From Coptis chinensis (taxonomy: Eukaryota; Streptophyta; Magnoliopsida; Ranunculales; Ranunculaceae), in contig CM027377.1 in NCBI GenBank assembly GCA_015680905.1, forward strand, positions 34,248,501 through 34,312,500: DNA of 64,000 bases. Direction: 5' to 3'. Shown here one piece after another: positions 24,171 to 34,851 of the stretch (position 1 is its first letter; each line of letters begins with the position of its first letter). The notes below the pieces were generated by a model. The model had not been told where the DNA came from and did no database searches. It saw nothing but the letters and a program-made list of their open reading frames with translations. Both the position numbers and the translations under genes were made by a program.

Positions 24171-24660
24171 GGACACTAAGTTGCAAAAGCTATCGATGAT
24201 AAATCCAGGAGGAAGATTGTGTTGCCAGAGATGTGGAGGAAGAGTATTAGGAGGCAGCTACCTTGCCTGTTCGGATATTCGCAAAATGTACTGAAGTTGC
24301 TATGTTTGCAACCAATCACATATGGGTAAGTATAAATTTTTATTTATGATTCTAAGCACAAATTCTGGGATTTGTGTCTCACATTATCTCAAATGGACTG
24401 ATCAGTCATGGGATTTGAAACTTTCTATTCGATTAAAAAAACTCTTCAGCCATTAGATATCTATGATTCACTTTCAATGGAGTGATGTTCTATCATTTCT
24501 GTTTGTTGTGGGACGAGATGAGTGTAGACCAGCGGTCAGTTCTTGTTAGAGAAGGTTGAGAGACCAGGAGATGAAGCTAGAAAAACTGCTAAAGAGTATG
24601 GAGTTATTGGAGTCTGGAGATACTATAAGAGACTCTATGAACAGTTAATTGGAGGTATGA
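24171..24660 (+). pseudogene. Two exon-like pieces of an unidentified gene in the CACTA element
   Basis: Exon-like piece A (about 24171-24325) follows an acceptor (TTGTAAACAG) and ends at CATATGG|GTAAGTA. Piece B (24525-24654) follows TGTAG and ends at TTGGAG|GTATGAAG. In a common phase they read EAATLPVRIFAKCTEVAMFA TNHIW and TSGQFLLEKVERPGDEARKT AKEYGVIGVWRYYKRLYEQL IG. Piece A has an in-frame stop in this phase. I do not recognise the family. The basic, aromatic-rich stretch and clean splice sites argue for a real source gene. Confidence 0.5.
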
Positions 24661-25870
24661 AGTTCATTTTTCTTTTTCTTTTTCTTTTTCTCCGTAAGTT
24701 TTTTTTATTTTTTTTTTATACTCTACTATTTTTGCTTCTAAAAGTTAGCTAGTATAGGGAATCAAATCATATTTATTAACATTAATTACAGAAATCGATT
24801 TAATCATCCATTGTATGTTTGTCTGCTATACCTTTGTTTAGTTTAAGTTTTTTAAAATTAATTTTGATTCTTATAATTAGTTTCTGTAGTCAAGCATGTC
24901 AATGTATACAATTGAAGTCGAGGGACAGTATATGGCGTGTCCATGTAACATATGTTACGTTTTGTGTTGTGTAGTTAAGAATTTAGTTTGTAACACACTT
25001 GGGCATTATTTGGATTTCTCAATTGCAGATTTGTATATGTGTTCGACTGTTCGGCAAGAAATAAGAAAATTTATGTTTTCAATGCACAACAAGAATTAAT
25101 ATGCCTATTGTTTGGATGTGGGACTTAAATTTTTGTTTATAAACTTTGTGAAGGAATGAGTATATTTATATTTTAAGAAAAATGAATTGGTAATTGTAGG
25201 CATGGGAGTGTTTATATTTTAGATTATGTAGTTGCTTATAAAATTTGTACCTAAGTTGGGTATTTACTGGGATTAATCTGCGACTAATGTTTATGAAACC
25301 AATGTTTTGTTTCATGTAAAGGCAAAACCATGGAGAACAAAGTATGAGCTACTGTCAGTTATAATCCAAATGTTTTTAGGTTAGTGGTTGTTTTTTAGGT
25401 TAAGTATTTAGGAGTGAAATATAGTCTATTAGAGGAAAATTAGGCAATACTTTGCAACTTCGAAGGGGCAGCTTAGTTTTGATGTTCTTTGCCTTTGTCA
25501 TTGGCTTATTTGAGTGGGCTTTATAGACAGGGCACGAGTAGATCCCTGTTTGAATAGAATAAATAGAAGATTCCAAACATTATATCAAATCATTGCTCTC
25601 TCTGCAAAGTCTTGCATTGTATTAAGCATGCCTAAAATGAAAAGAAAGTTACCCAACCAATTATCTCATAGCAAATGTTGATATAGATTCGAAATTAATT
25701 TGGAACATTCATATAGAATACATAATTGTTTTCGGTGGTTGCTAACTTGTCCGGTTACAAATTTACAATGTTCAAGTGCCTTAATATGCTCATCGTGCTA
25801 CTATTCTGTATTTAAGTGTTGGCTCATTTCATTTTTCTGGAACTTACACCTAGTTAACTTTTTTGCTCAG

Positions 25871-26126
25871 GGTGATGTGGAATCAATTGCTTCCAAGAAC
25901 CCTAAGGAACTTACTGGACTTCTTGAGCGCATCTCTCGGTTCAGATGAACTTAAGAGAGAATATGATGCTCTAGAAGAGCAAAAAGCCAAAGTTTGAAGA
26001 AAAAAGAAGTCAAGAAAAAAAAAAGAATATTGTTTATCGAAGAAGAAAACAATAGTCATGGAGAGGAAGCAGAAAAAGGAGCGAAAAGAAGAGGTGAAAA
26101 GCATCTTAAACTTGCAAGATCAATTG
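25871..26126 (+). pseudogene. SMC1: SMC1 exon fragment 1 (captured)
   Basis: After the acceptor TTTTTTGCTCAG comes GDVESIASKNPKELTGLLER IS, a signature of the N-terminal head to coiled-coil junction of the cohesin subunit SMC1, followed by DELKREYDALEEQKAK and AEKHLKL. A frameshift near 25940 and later changes break it. The exon ends near 26126 at CAATTG|GTATTT. Confidence 0.85.
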
Positions 26127-26720
26127 GTATTTATTCTGACTTTTGCTTTGTAACCTTAGCTTGTTGTCATCCTCTTTTAAATTATTATTTATACAACTAT
26201 ATATAAGCTTATAACTATGCGTGGCTTACACCATTAACTGCATTGGAAACTGGACTCATGTTCTTCGTTGGCAATTTTAACTGTGAGGTAGTGTGCATTA
26301 TTTTTCTCCTTGCTTGCATTGAAGAATTATGTCTCAGCAATCTATCTGCTATGCATTTTATTGTGAAATGGTGTTCTGATGTGGTATGGCATAGTTGCTC
26401 CTTCACCCCTCAATGAAGTTGGACGGCGACTGATACTTAATTGCGTAGTCTACTCCTCATCTTTGATAGTTATCATGTCTTATAGTAAGCCTTTTATGCT
26501 GTCATACACATCTTGCATTGTTCATTTCCTTCCAAGTTTTTTTTCCGTATCTTTCAACTACTAAATGACGCTGTGTTCATAAGCTTTGCTGTTAGGGCAG
26601 TTGCATATGTTTGCTTTATCATAATAAGCTAAAAGTATGTTACTTTCCAAATTTGCTTTGTTGGGCATACTTGGGTTTTCTTTTTTTATTCTTGTGAGCT
26701 GATTGATTTATTTTTTGCAG

Positions 26721-26954
26721 AAATCTTTGAAGAAAGAACATTTCTTATGGCAATTGTTGAACATTGAAAAGGATATGGAGAAGGTGAACGAGGACCTTGA
26801 AGCTGAAACGAGGAGTCGCGAAGATGTTTTGAAGGAGCAAAAAGACTATGAACTTGAAGAAAGTTCTAAAAGAAGGGAACAAGCTGGATACCTAAAAGAG
26901 ATCACGTTGCGCAAAAAGAGAATTGCAAATAAGAAAAGTATAATTGATAAGAAG
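26721..26954 (+). pseudogene. SMC1: SMC1 exon fragment 2 (captured, open)
   Basis: An exon bounded by TTTTTTGCAG|AAATC and GATAAGAAG|GTGAGTC, fully open: KSLKKEHFLWQLLNIEKDME KVNEDLEAETRSREDV... to KRIANKKSIIDKK. This is the first coiled-coil segment of SMC1 and continues directly from fragment 1 in protein order. Good splice sites and an open frame suggest recent capture or little time for decay. Confidence 0.88.
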
Positions 26955-28258
26955 GTGAGTCAACTTCTTATTGTTATGTACTTACTTTTCCATTGATTTC
27001 GAAACTACTTTATATTGTACTTTTTCTTTTCTTTTCTTTTACTAAATTTTGCTAGATGGGGACTAGAATATTGATATTGCCACCTAGATGAACGCTGACA
27101 CAAAAAATCATTGGGATTTTAACAAAGAGGATAACCTATTTTGTTGCATATTGGATTAGTTTGGCATTTTTCTTATGTTGATCCTTGAAAGCAAAATTCC
27201 ATTTGTTATATAAACATAGTAGTACTCTTCCAGGGGTCAATAGGCATCTACAAGAAAACTTAGACATCCCCAACTAGGTTAGCAACCCCTAGCCCACTTA
27301 TGACTTATATATTGGAATCCTATGTCATACTCCCTTACAACCAACTCAAAGTCTTGAAATCAAAAGGTTTTAAATATTGATCCATTATTGGTTTGGGCAT
27401 TTATACGATTTGGTTTACCACTTTTTGCTTTACTTTCAATTGTTGGGTGTTCAATTAAAGGGGTTTATTTATTATACTTCTTCCATATTCTCAAAGTTTG
27501 TTCAATTACCTTCAAGAACTATGTTAAATTATGTCTCTACCCTATAATTATAAAAAAGGAACAGTGAATTTGAATGTCTTAGAGAGCACATCAATTGTAG
27601 CGGCTTAACTTTTGGCTAAGTCTCGCTTATTCGTGTAGTGGCTTATCCCATTTCATCTGCATACCTGCACACCAAAGGACAAACCATGGTGTCTCTAGCA
27701 AGTGCCCATGCGCTTTGTAAGAGTGAACGATGATGATAGCCGAGACAAGTTGTTGCATCTTAATTTGTGTAATTCATAGATACTGTCCCGATGCATGGAT
27801 TAATGCTTCAAAACATAGGAATTGATGGAGTTTCATTAGAACCGAGCGAAAAGAACTTGGCCTAGAGTTCTTGGACCACAGATTGTTGAGACATTTTACA
27901 TGTCGTGGTCTTTTCACTCTTTTTGCAATCGGTGGATTTTTAACGCGTTTTCTTCAGACCCTAAGCTGTCAAACATTTGTTTTCAAAGGTCCTCCGGGCG
28001 CCTAAGGCGCTGATTTGCTTATGAACGTAGTTGTAGACTTGTAGTTTGTCAAAGGCAGCACTTGGGAAGCCTAGCATCTTAACCACCCACGTGTAGCACT
28101 GTTCTTCTTATTGAACATTCATCAATGTTTTCTTTTAAAATTTCTTCATCTCATTTTCAGCAGCAACTGGTTGTTGCAATTGCACCTGCTTTCTTGTTTG
28201 TATTCCTATTATATAAGCTTTTAGTTCTATCCCTCGTGACATCTTCCTTTTCACAAAG

Positions 28259-28410
28259 AACCCGAGCTTTTGAAGTTAAAGGAGGAAGTATCTCCCATCA
28301 ATTCAAAACCAAAAGCAAAAAGAAGGAGCTAGATAGGAAGAGAGAAGAACGAGGGAAGCATGACGAAGAAATTAAAATGCTACTGAGAATGATTGTTGTG
28401 ATGTGACGAA
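28259..28410 (+). pseudogene. SMC1: SMC1 exon fragment 3 (captured)
   Basis: After TTTTCACAAAG the sequence reads NPELLKLKEEVSPINSK and, in another frame, KKKELDRKREERGKHDEEIK M, the next coiled-coil block of SMC1. The frame change shows it is dead. With fragments 1 and 2 it preserves the order of consecutive SMC1 exons over 2.5 kb, so genomic DNA with introns, not cDNA, was captured. Confidence 0.75.
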
Positions 28411-28979
28411 CGATTAAACAATCTAAAAGGCAACGATGGGGCTAGAAAAATTAAACTTCTTCGACAACCAACCGAGGGAATACCACAGGGATGTAAGTGT
28501 CGAGCTAACATAATGGAAACTTGTTGGATACATTTTTCCTTTGCTTTGATTGTTATGCAAGGACTTCAATATCATCTTTTGGTTGTTTCATATTAGGGTA
28601 AATCATTCTGCTATTCATCAAATATACTCTTGATAGTGTCATTTTTAGAACTGATAATTTAGTAATCTTTTGTTTTACTGAAATGTCAAACAAGTGCACA
28701 CTTGTCAATTTGGACGATAGAAAGATTTAAGTGGAAATATTTGTTGCCTTCACCCATTAAGAATGTTTGACTTATGCTATTACATTGTAAATTTTGGAAA
28801 ATACCAATGTATAATATACCAATTTTTGAAATGTGTTCTTTTGGTATGTTGTTTGTGCCTTGTGTAATTGATTTTATGATATGAGAAACCTCAAATTAGG
28901 TAGTATTTAGCAGGGGTGTATGGGGCAAAATAGATTCTACCAAATAATATTTATTATTTAAAAAAAAATTAAACCAATA

Positions 28980-29265
28980 CGACGGCAAATAGTATCATTA
29001 CTTGACTTCCTGAAGCAATATACGACGGGTGGTTATGTTCCACATTTGAAAACTTGCAATTCCATTACAAAGGAAATTTGCGACGGTTCTGAGTGTCCTA
29101 TATTTAACGACGGCTTCTACTGTCGCACGCCCGTCGCATTTCTAATTCAACTTGCCACGTTTTTTTCCGTCGTTAATATTAACGACAGGGCGATTTGCTA
29201 CGAACTCGGGGACACTATTTCCTGTCGTAAATCTCGATTTAGGACGGATTTTACCGTCGTTTTTG
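28980..29265. repeat. CACTA right subterminal repeats
   Basis: A cluster of ACGACGG, GCGACGG, CCGTCGT and CCGTCGC motifs on both strands within 300 bp of the right terminus. Short repeats of this kind are transposase-binding sites in En/Spm-type elements. The cluster is absent from the adjacent LINE-like sequence. Confidence 0.75.
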
Positions 29266-29283
29266 GCCATTTCTGATGTAGTG

Positions 29284-29630
29284 CCCCCTTCTAGAGCCAT
29301 CTTCCTATCCTCATCAACAGTAAAGGTAAAATAAAACAAGTCCCTATCTGTAGTTAGCTCCATCGAACCCTTCAATTTCCAAGCTTTCTCAAGTGAAGCT
29401 TTCACATAAGGAAAAGCTAGTCTTTTTTCTAGAAAATACCCTACCAAGGTATCTTTCCACTCCTCAACACCCTCATCAATGAGGTCTTGAGGTACTACAG
29501 CTACTCCATCGGTAAGTTCAGGTGTATAAATTCTCAAAGGTGTAGTATTTTTAGAAATACAAGAATTACTAAAAAGAGAGCTCCAAGACATAGGTTGTCT
29601 TGAAATCGGTTGAGAGGTAGAATCCCCCAT
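29284..29630 (-). pseudogene. DUF4283 protein, N-terminal part (LINE-type ORF1)
   Basis: Begins at the ATG at 29630 with MGDSTSQPISRQPMSWSSLF, then YTPELTDGVAVVPQDLIDEG, WKDTLVGYFLEKRLAFPYVK, AWKLKGSMELTTDRDLFYFT and FTVDEDRKMALEGG, where the CACTA element cuts it. These are the first strands of DUF4283, the RNA-binding-like domain of plant LINE ORF1 and related zinc-knuckle proteins. This part is open. The continuation lies at 21583 and below. Confidence 0.85.
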
Positions 29631-30769
29631 GATCAAACAGAATATTGGAAGAGAAAATTCGGATCTTCTTCAACCTGCGCGGTCTTGAGAGATACCATAA
29701 AAGGAAAAAAGAAGAGCGAAGAAGAAGATACGAGTTTCTTACCTACTAACTTTTGCTAGAAAAGGAAACTTTTAGGGCACTGGATCACAGATTGCAAGAT
29801 ATCCTATCTAACAGCTAGTCGCCTTAGAATCGCCTCAAAGAGTGACCCCATTTCTATATTCTTAAAATTGGGAATTTTCTTACCCCTAAATTGAAAAACT
29901 ATCATTTTGCTAACACTTAATTAAAAGTAATTAGAGTTACAAAACTTAATTTTTAAAAGTTAGTAGTATAAAAGGGTCGGATTCTAGGGAGATGAAAACT
30001 TCACATACACAAATTCAAATATGCTTGTTGAGAGTTGATGAGACACTTGAACAGCGAGATCGCCACATACCATTCCCCTAAGGTCGCTAACCCCAATGCG
30101 ACAAGCCAATATGATCTCCCAAATTCTTTGTTTCTGCCAAGTAATTCCTCAGTCCTACGTCCTAACCACTTACATGCACAGGATCTCACTAAACTTGTTG
30201 AAGAATGAATGTGGTTTTCATCTAATAGCCAATGTGATCTCACTAAATCAGATAAGAATAAATGGTTTTCATCTAATAGGGTTCAAATTTAAGTTGTGGA
30301 TTTCTTTTTTGTTTTATTATTCATATCTGTGTATTATTACAATTTATAACAAAAACAATATAAAATTAAGGAAAATCAGTATAAATTAATTAAGGAGATT
30401 TTGTTTTTGTTTTCATCAATATAAACTGTCTACTATAAATTCCATTTTTGTTATAAGTGTTGCTTTATCTTTATTTTCTAATGGAGCATTTTGCATTTTT
30501 GATTGAATCCTTAACTTAGAAGTTGGGTAGTATTTGGGAGTTGGTCTGAATAAGATAAATTCAATAGTAAAAGGGAAATTATGGAGAAGATAACTTTGGT
30601 TAAGGAATCTTCTGTTTATATCTGTTAAGGAAAAAGAGAAGGGTACGTAAAATAAAAGGTGATCTAAGTCATATATTATGTTTTTTACCAGGGTACAGGG
30701 GTAGCTCGCTAGCATTTCTCTTTTATCTTAGGTTGTGTTTGGTTCACAACGCAGTATGTCACCCCGCAA

Positions 30770-31230
30770 GACCACTATCCATTTTTGCTGCCTCATTTAT
30801 TTTTTCCAGACGCATTAATTTCTTTGAATAGTGTTTTTCAGTTTAGATGTGTAAAACTTTATTAAAGGCAATAAAGATGAATTTTAGTGGTTTGGTATAA
30901 ACTTGTTGTAAATCTTTTGATTACTACTATTGAAAGGTTTTTTTCTTCTTCTACAAATATCCAAACTCTAATGAAAACCTCTGTTCTATAATATTTTTAT
31001 TCCTTATTTTATCTAATTATTTTTATTCCTTATTTTCAAAACAGTAAGCACAAAATCACTAGAAAATTAGTCTGAATCTCATTATCAACAAGAGCCATTT
31101 TATTTTATTTTTATTTTTATTATTTTTATTTTTCTTTCTTCAGATGAGAAAAAAATAGTAGGAATTGTCAAGAATTTGTTAAGTGTCTCAAAACAAGCTT
31201 TATCTCATATGAAATATCTCAAAGGCGGCC
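30770..31230 (+). repeat. Diverged duplication, copy 1
   Basis: Shares ordered blocks with 32640-33650: TAATTTCTTTGAATA, GTGTTTTTCAGTTTAG-TGTGTAAAA, GAATTTTAGTGGTTTGGTA, ATCCAAACTCTAATGAAAA, CAGTAAGCACAAAATCAC and GGAATTGTCAAGAATTTGT. The copies show clear point and length divergence, so the duplication is old. Function unknown. Confidence 0.75.
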
Positions 31231-31560
31231 TGCATTATTTATGTTTATTTTTATTCTCATATATCTTCAGCTGTGTGCGGTGTGCGGTGTGCCCCCTTAT
31301 TCAACGAGGTATCTCTTTCACCAGTTCCATTTCCTAGAGCAGTTTAGATTGTGTTTTTAGGCACTGACTCTTCCTACTCTTGTTCTAAAAGAGCATATAT
31401 AGTAATTGGTTACTTTTAGTTATTCAACTGTATTAGGCATTGTAGGACAATTGTTTTCTACAATAATTAACATACTAAATTTATTACTTCCTTAATCGTT
31501 TCAGTTCACTAGAGAGACGATAAATATCACTACCGCTTTCACCCTCTGTGATATATGTAC

Positions 31561-31850
31561 GAGAAAGTCAATATTAACAATATCTCCTTCCCGATCAATT
31601 GGGGAGATAAGAAGATTATCAAAAGCATTGCTGACCAAGGGAGTAAATGTGAGTGTGTATCACTTCAAGTTTTGAACTTTCTACCGTGTTAATTAGTATA
31701 TACTTTTTATTTTCTTTCAGCAATTTGCGATGTTCTAACAACTACCAAAGTAGTTGAGGCATTACAGGTGATAAGGGGCATTTATCTTGGAGGGAGCTAG
31801 AGGATCGCATTGGTGATGTGGTAATTGTCTATAGGTGTTTTGAGTATATG
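31561..31850 (+). pseudogene. Exon-like remnant, family unknown
   Basis: Reads YEKVNINNISFPINWGDKKI IKSIADQGSK up to a GTGAGTG donor-like site. After TTTCTTTCAG it continues with ICDVLTTTKVVEALQ and, with one shift, GDKGHLSWRELEDRIGDVVI V. Amino-acid composition and splice-like borders look gene-derived, but I do not recognise the family and the frame is broken. Confidence 0.35.
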
Positions 31851-32639
31851 TGAAAAAATGGACTCAGCTTAGAAAGGGACTATATATCCTAACAATAATG
31901 GTTCAAAGGTATGGTTTCTTTTTATTTTCTTATATTTTAGGAAGGCATGATTCTGTGAGACCTAAATTTTCATGTACGATACACTTGGCAAACAAACATG
32001 GTTGTTAAAAGGTTGATCACAGTAAATATATTTTAGAAGTCTAAGATCAAAATGTTTTGAAAAGCTTTTATAGACTATTGGGAGATGGTGTACGGTGAGC
32101 GAATTACGCAAAAGTTAAGTTGTAGCATATCAACCTATTTCCTTTGCCATCACGAGAACAAAATATTTTTTTGGCATTCGTCAGACGGTGAGTAGTACTA
32201 ATCTAATGTATCTCATTCTTAAATGTGCCCTTATGCTATTAGTGGTCTGGATCTTTTGAATTTCTCTATGAAAAGAATAATATAAAGTTGAGATGACATA
32301 TTTCTTACTAATGAGTTGTTCATTTTCTTTCTTGTCAGAAAGTCTAACACAGATTTTCATTATACATTGTTTCTGTTCACAAAATATGTTTCCAACACAA
32401 TGATGCTAGTAAGCATCTTCCCTTATCAAGAAAACTTTTATCCCGAAAAATTTATGTGTGGAGAAAGTGGGAGGAGGAGGATACGTCCAAGATTCCCCAC
32501 GATTTTAATTTTGCGGTTCCTATTTTCTGCAGACCTTTTCATCAGCTCATATTAATCTATTTTATTACATTTTCACACAAAGAAGACACACCATAGTCAT
32601 TCTCTCTCAAGTTTCTCACCAAACTATGTACCCACGGCA

Positions 32640-33650
32640 AGGGCACTCTCCATTTTCTCTGCTTATTTTTTTTTCAAATGCATAATTTCTTTGAATAATG
32701 TCTTTTCAGTTTAGGTGTGTAAAATTTTGAAGGCAACAAAAAGGAATTTTAGTGGTTTGGTAAAACTTGGAAACCCATAAACTTCTTGCAAATCTTTTGA
32801 TTACTACTATTAAAGTATTTTTTTTTCCTTCTTCTACAAAAATCCAAACTCTAATAAAAATATTTGTTCTACCCACTATTTGTTGGGGGCACTACCAGAA
32901 GCGTTATTAAATTTAGATCTTGAATTTTTGTAAAGAGTATTTGAGAGGGATAGAATTGAAGATGCACACCCATATTGGGTAGTGCATAGCTCCTAATCGA
33001 ATTAGTGAATAAAGTTGAACTATATAGACAAACTCTTTGTATTATGGAGTGAATAAGAGATGATTGTTACATCAAGTAACTCATATGGCTATATTTATAG
33101 TCCATATGGAACATTCTATAATTTAGGAACACATGCACTTTAAGTCCCAGAGACTCCTAAAACTTCTATACTCGTCCAATAATGATCATACATGAAATAA
33201 ACATCTTGAAACACTTTGACTTAGCACATTCTAGGGGTTCTTAAAACCTTGAGCTTTCGAGAATTTAACTGACTAAATTACAAATTACATTTCCAACACT
33301 CTCCCTAATTTGTAATTTCATCATCCCAAAATGAAATTTCAAGATATATCTTCATTACTGTTTTATTTATTTATTTTTCTTCCTTATTTTCAAAACAATA
33401 AGCACAAGGTAACTTAAAAATCGCCAGAAAAAGTAGTGTGAATTCTCAATATCAACAAGAGTCTTGGGGTTCCACACTATTATTTAACCGTGTGTTTTTT
33501 GTTGTTGTCGATGTTTTCTAATATCAGTTAGTTTTTCATGTGTTTTGTTTTTTTTAGATAAGAAAAATGTTAGGGATTGTCAAGAATTTGTGAAGTGTCT
33601 CAAAACAAGTTTTTATCTCATATGAAGTATTCTCAAAGGTAGTCTGACAC
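32640..33650 (+). repeat. Diverged duplication, copy 2 (interrupted by an LTR)
   Basis: Second copy of the block at 30770-31230, longer because a copia LTR remnant lies inside it (32880-33298 plus a little adjacent sequence). The LTR is absent from copy 1, so it arrived after the duplication. Confidence 0.75.
32880..33298 (-). mobile_element. Copia LTR remnant
   Basis: On the - strand it starts TGTTGGAAATGTAATTTG at 33298, preceded by the purine-rich AAATTAGGGAGAG that usually abuts a copia 3' LTR, and ends TGCCCCCAACA at about 32880. Only the LTR and some 55 bp of adjacent sequence remain. Broken, old; no target duplication found. Confidence 0.6.
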
Positions 33651-34714
33651 GAAACAAGAGGTGGTCGGGAAATCCAAGTGGTAACCAGGGTTTATTTATG
33701 TCCAGGCACTATTCTTTAAAGGCATTTTCTTCGCTGCGCCAAAAATCAAATGCACTCAATGTGCACCAATCCACACCCCTCAAGCTAAGGGTTGAGGATG
33801 TATTGCACAGAAGGCAAAATGTTTTGAGTGAAAATTTTCTCAAAAACCTAAATCTCAATGAAAAAGATGTTGGGTTTGAGTATAGAACTCATACTTGGTA
33901 TTTATGGCCCAAACAACTCAAGCTTGGTAATTATAGAGTTCTTTGTAACAAGTTGCTATTACTCATGTGAGACTACAAAAAAAATGTTAATTCTAAGAAT
34001 AAATGTTATTTTTCATCTTTTTCGCAACATCATCATTAACTTAATCAATTTCATCTTTTTTTCTCAATACTTATTATTCCACTTATTATAGATCTACCTA
34101 GTTTACATTATATTATTTTGGTTTGGATCAATTGAACTAATGAAAAATATTAAGTTTTACCTAAATTCATATGGTTTAGATTGGAGTAGTTATGAGATCT
34201 AACTAAGTTAGTGTTCAAATGAGTATGTATAAGATTTAATTGGGTATTTGAATATAAAAAAAGTGTAAACTAGGTGGTTTGATTTGATTCATGGGATCAA
34301 CGTTGGGTAACGGTTGGTTATGTACCACGGACACAATGCACTTTTATTTTTTGGTAACATATAATAATGTACTTGAGCTCGAATAATTTAAGCACGTACA
34401 ACCGTAGAAGTCATATCAATATATCATCACCATTAATTGAAGTATATATATATATCATATCACGAGAGTTCATTTAGATTCTCATCACTTCACTTGTATT
34501 ATCTTACCAACAATTATATATTTCATCATGTCGACAGACCGTGAAGTGGACGCAAGGAAAAAACCAGAAAGTACCAAAAGAGAAACAGAAGCAGGGGCAA
34601 AGTTTCGGTAATTTTCTAGCAATTCGACAATGACACGTTAAAATATCAAAATATTGAACGGTAGCCACGGTTGGGTGTCTGGTGTTACTTATAAATAGTT
34701 AAAATCAGCAAAAT

Positions 34715-34820
34715 CCACGTGACCCCATTACCGAAGTCGACACTTTTTATTAATTAATTAATAATAATAAAAAAAAAAAAAGACCTCCACCCAAAACAAA
34801 TAACATTAAGCCACGTGTCA
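34715..34820 (+). promoter_or_regulatory. G-box pair upstream of GWD1
   Basis: CCACGTGACC at 34715-34724 and CCACGTGTCA at 34811-34820 contain the CACGTG core bound by bZIP, bHLH and PIF factors. A near-match to the evening element, AAAATATCA, lies at about 34641 (one base off AAAATATCT). GWD transcripts are known to cycle daily in Arabidopsis; a link with these sites is inference. Confidence 0.5.
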
Positions 34821-34851
34821 TAGCGCCAAGATCACGTAGTTTGTTTCTTAT

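Larger units (their letters stand above)
21584..29283. mobile_element. CACTA transposon carrying host-gene fragments
   Basis: The left end reads CACTACACCAGAATTTAAG (21584); the right end is the complement of CACTACATCAGAAATGGCC (29283). A 3-bp duplication CCC flanks it (21581-21583 and 29284-29286). The CACTA terminus with a 3-bp TSD defines the superfamily. The right subterminal zone (about 28980-29265) has many ACGACGG/CCGTCG motifs; the left has sparser GTCGT/CGTCC motifs. No TnpA/TnpD-like transposase was recognised. The 7.7-kb body carries pieces of ARP2, a DiT translocator, an unidentified gene and SMC1, all on the + strand with introns. Non-autonomous carrier in the style of Tgm-Express and similar elements. 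Confidence 0.88.
20064..29904 (-). mobile_element. LINE-type insertion (DUF4283 ORF only), split by a CACTA element
   Basis: Read on the - strand, the element ends in ACCCCAGCTTACTTTTTTTC followed by an A-tract (T-run at 20062-20076 on +). A 14-bp target duplication, TTTTGCTAACACTT, lies at 20050-20063 and 29905-29918. Poly(A) plus a long TSD shows LINE-machinery retrotransposition. With the CACTA insertion and its 3-bp duplication removed the unit is about 2.14 kb: a leader (29631-29904), one gag-like ORF and a 3'UTR (20064-20280). No endonuclease or reverse transcriptase is present, so it is a non-autonomous LINE derivative or a retrocopied DUF4283 gene. Confidence 0.85.
29919..34700. other. 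Intergenic upstream of GWD1
   Basis: AT-rich, with no intact gene. Contents I can see: a tandem half-unit GGTTTTCATCTAATAG (30210 and 30261), a diverged duplication (30770-31230 versus 32640-33650), an exon-like patch at 31561-31850, a copia LTR at 32880-33298, and only short unconvincing ORFs elsewhere. Confidence 0.6.

Noticed and set aside
29046-29276. 76-codon ORF and its antisense partner at the CACTA right end
   Set aside because: Composed of ACGACGG-type subterminal repeats; the - strand ORF extends from DUF4283 into the transposon end.
30001-30243. 80-codon - strand ORF (CKWLGRRTEELLGRNKEFGR)
   Set aside because: No family recognised, no splice or promoter context, and partly overlaps a short repeated motif; not enough to call a gene.
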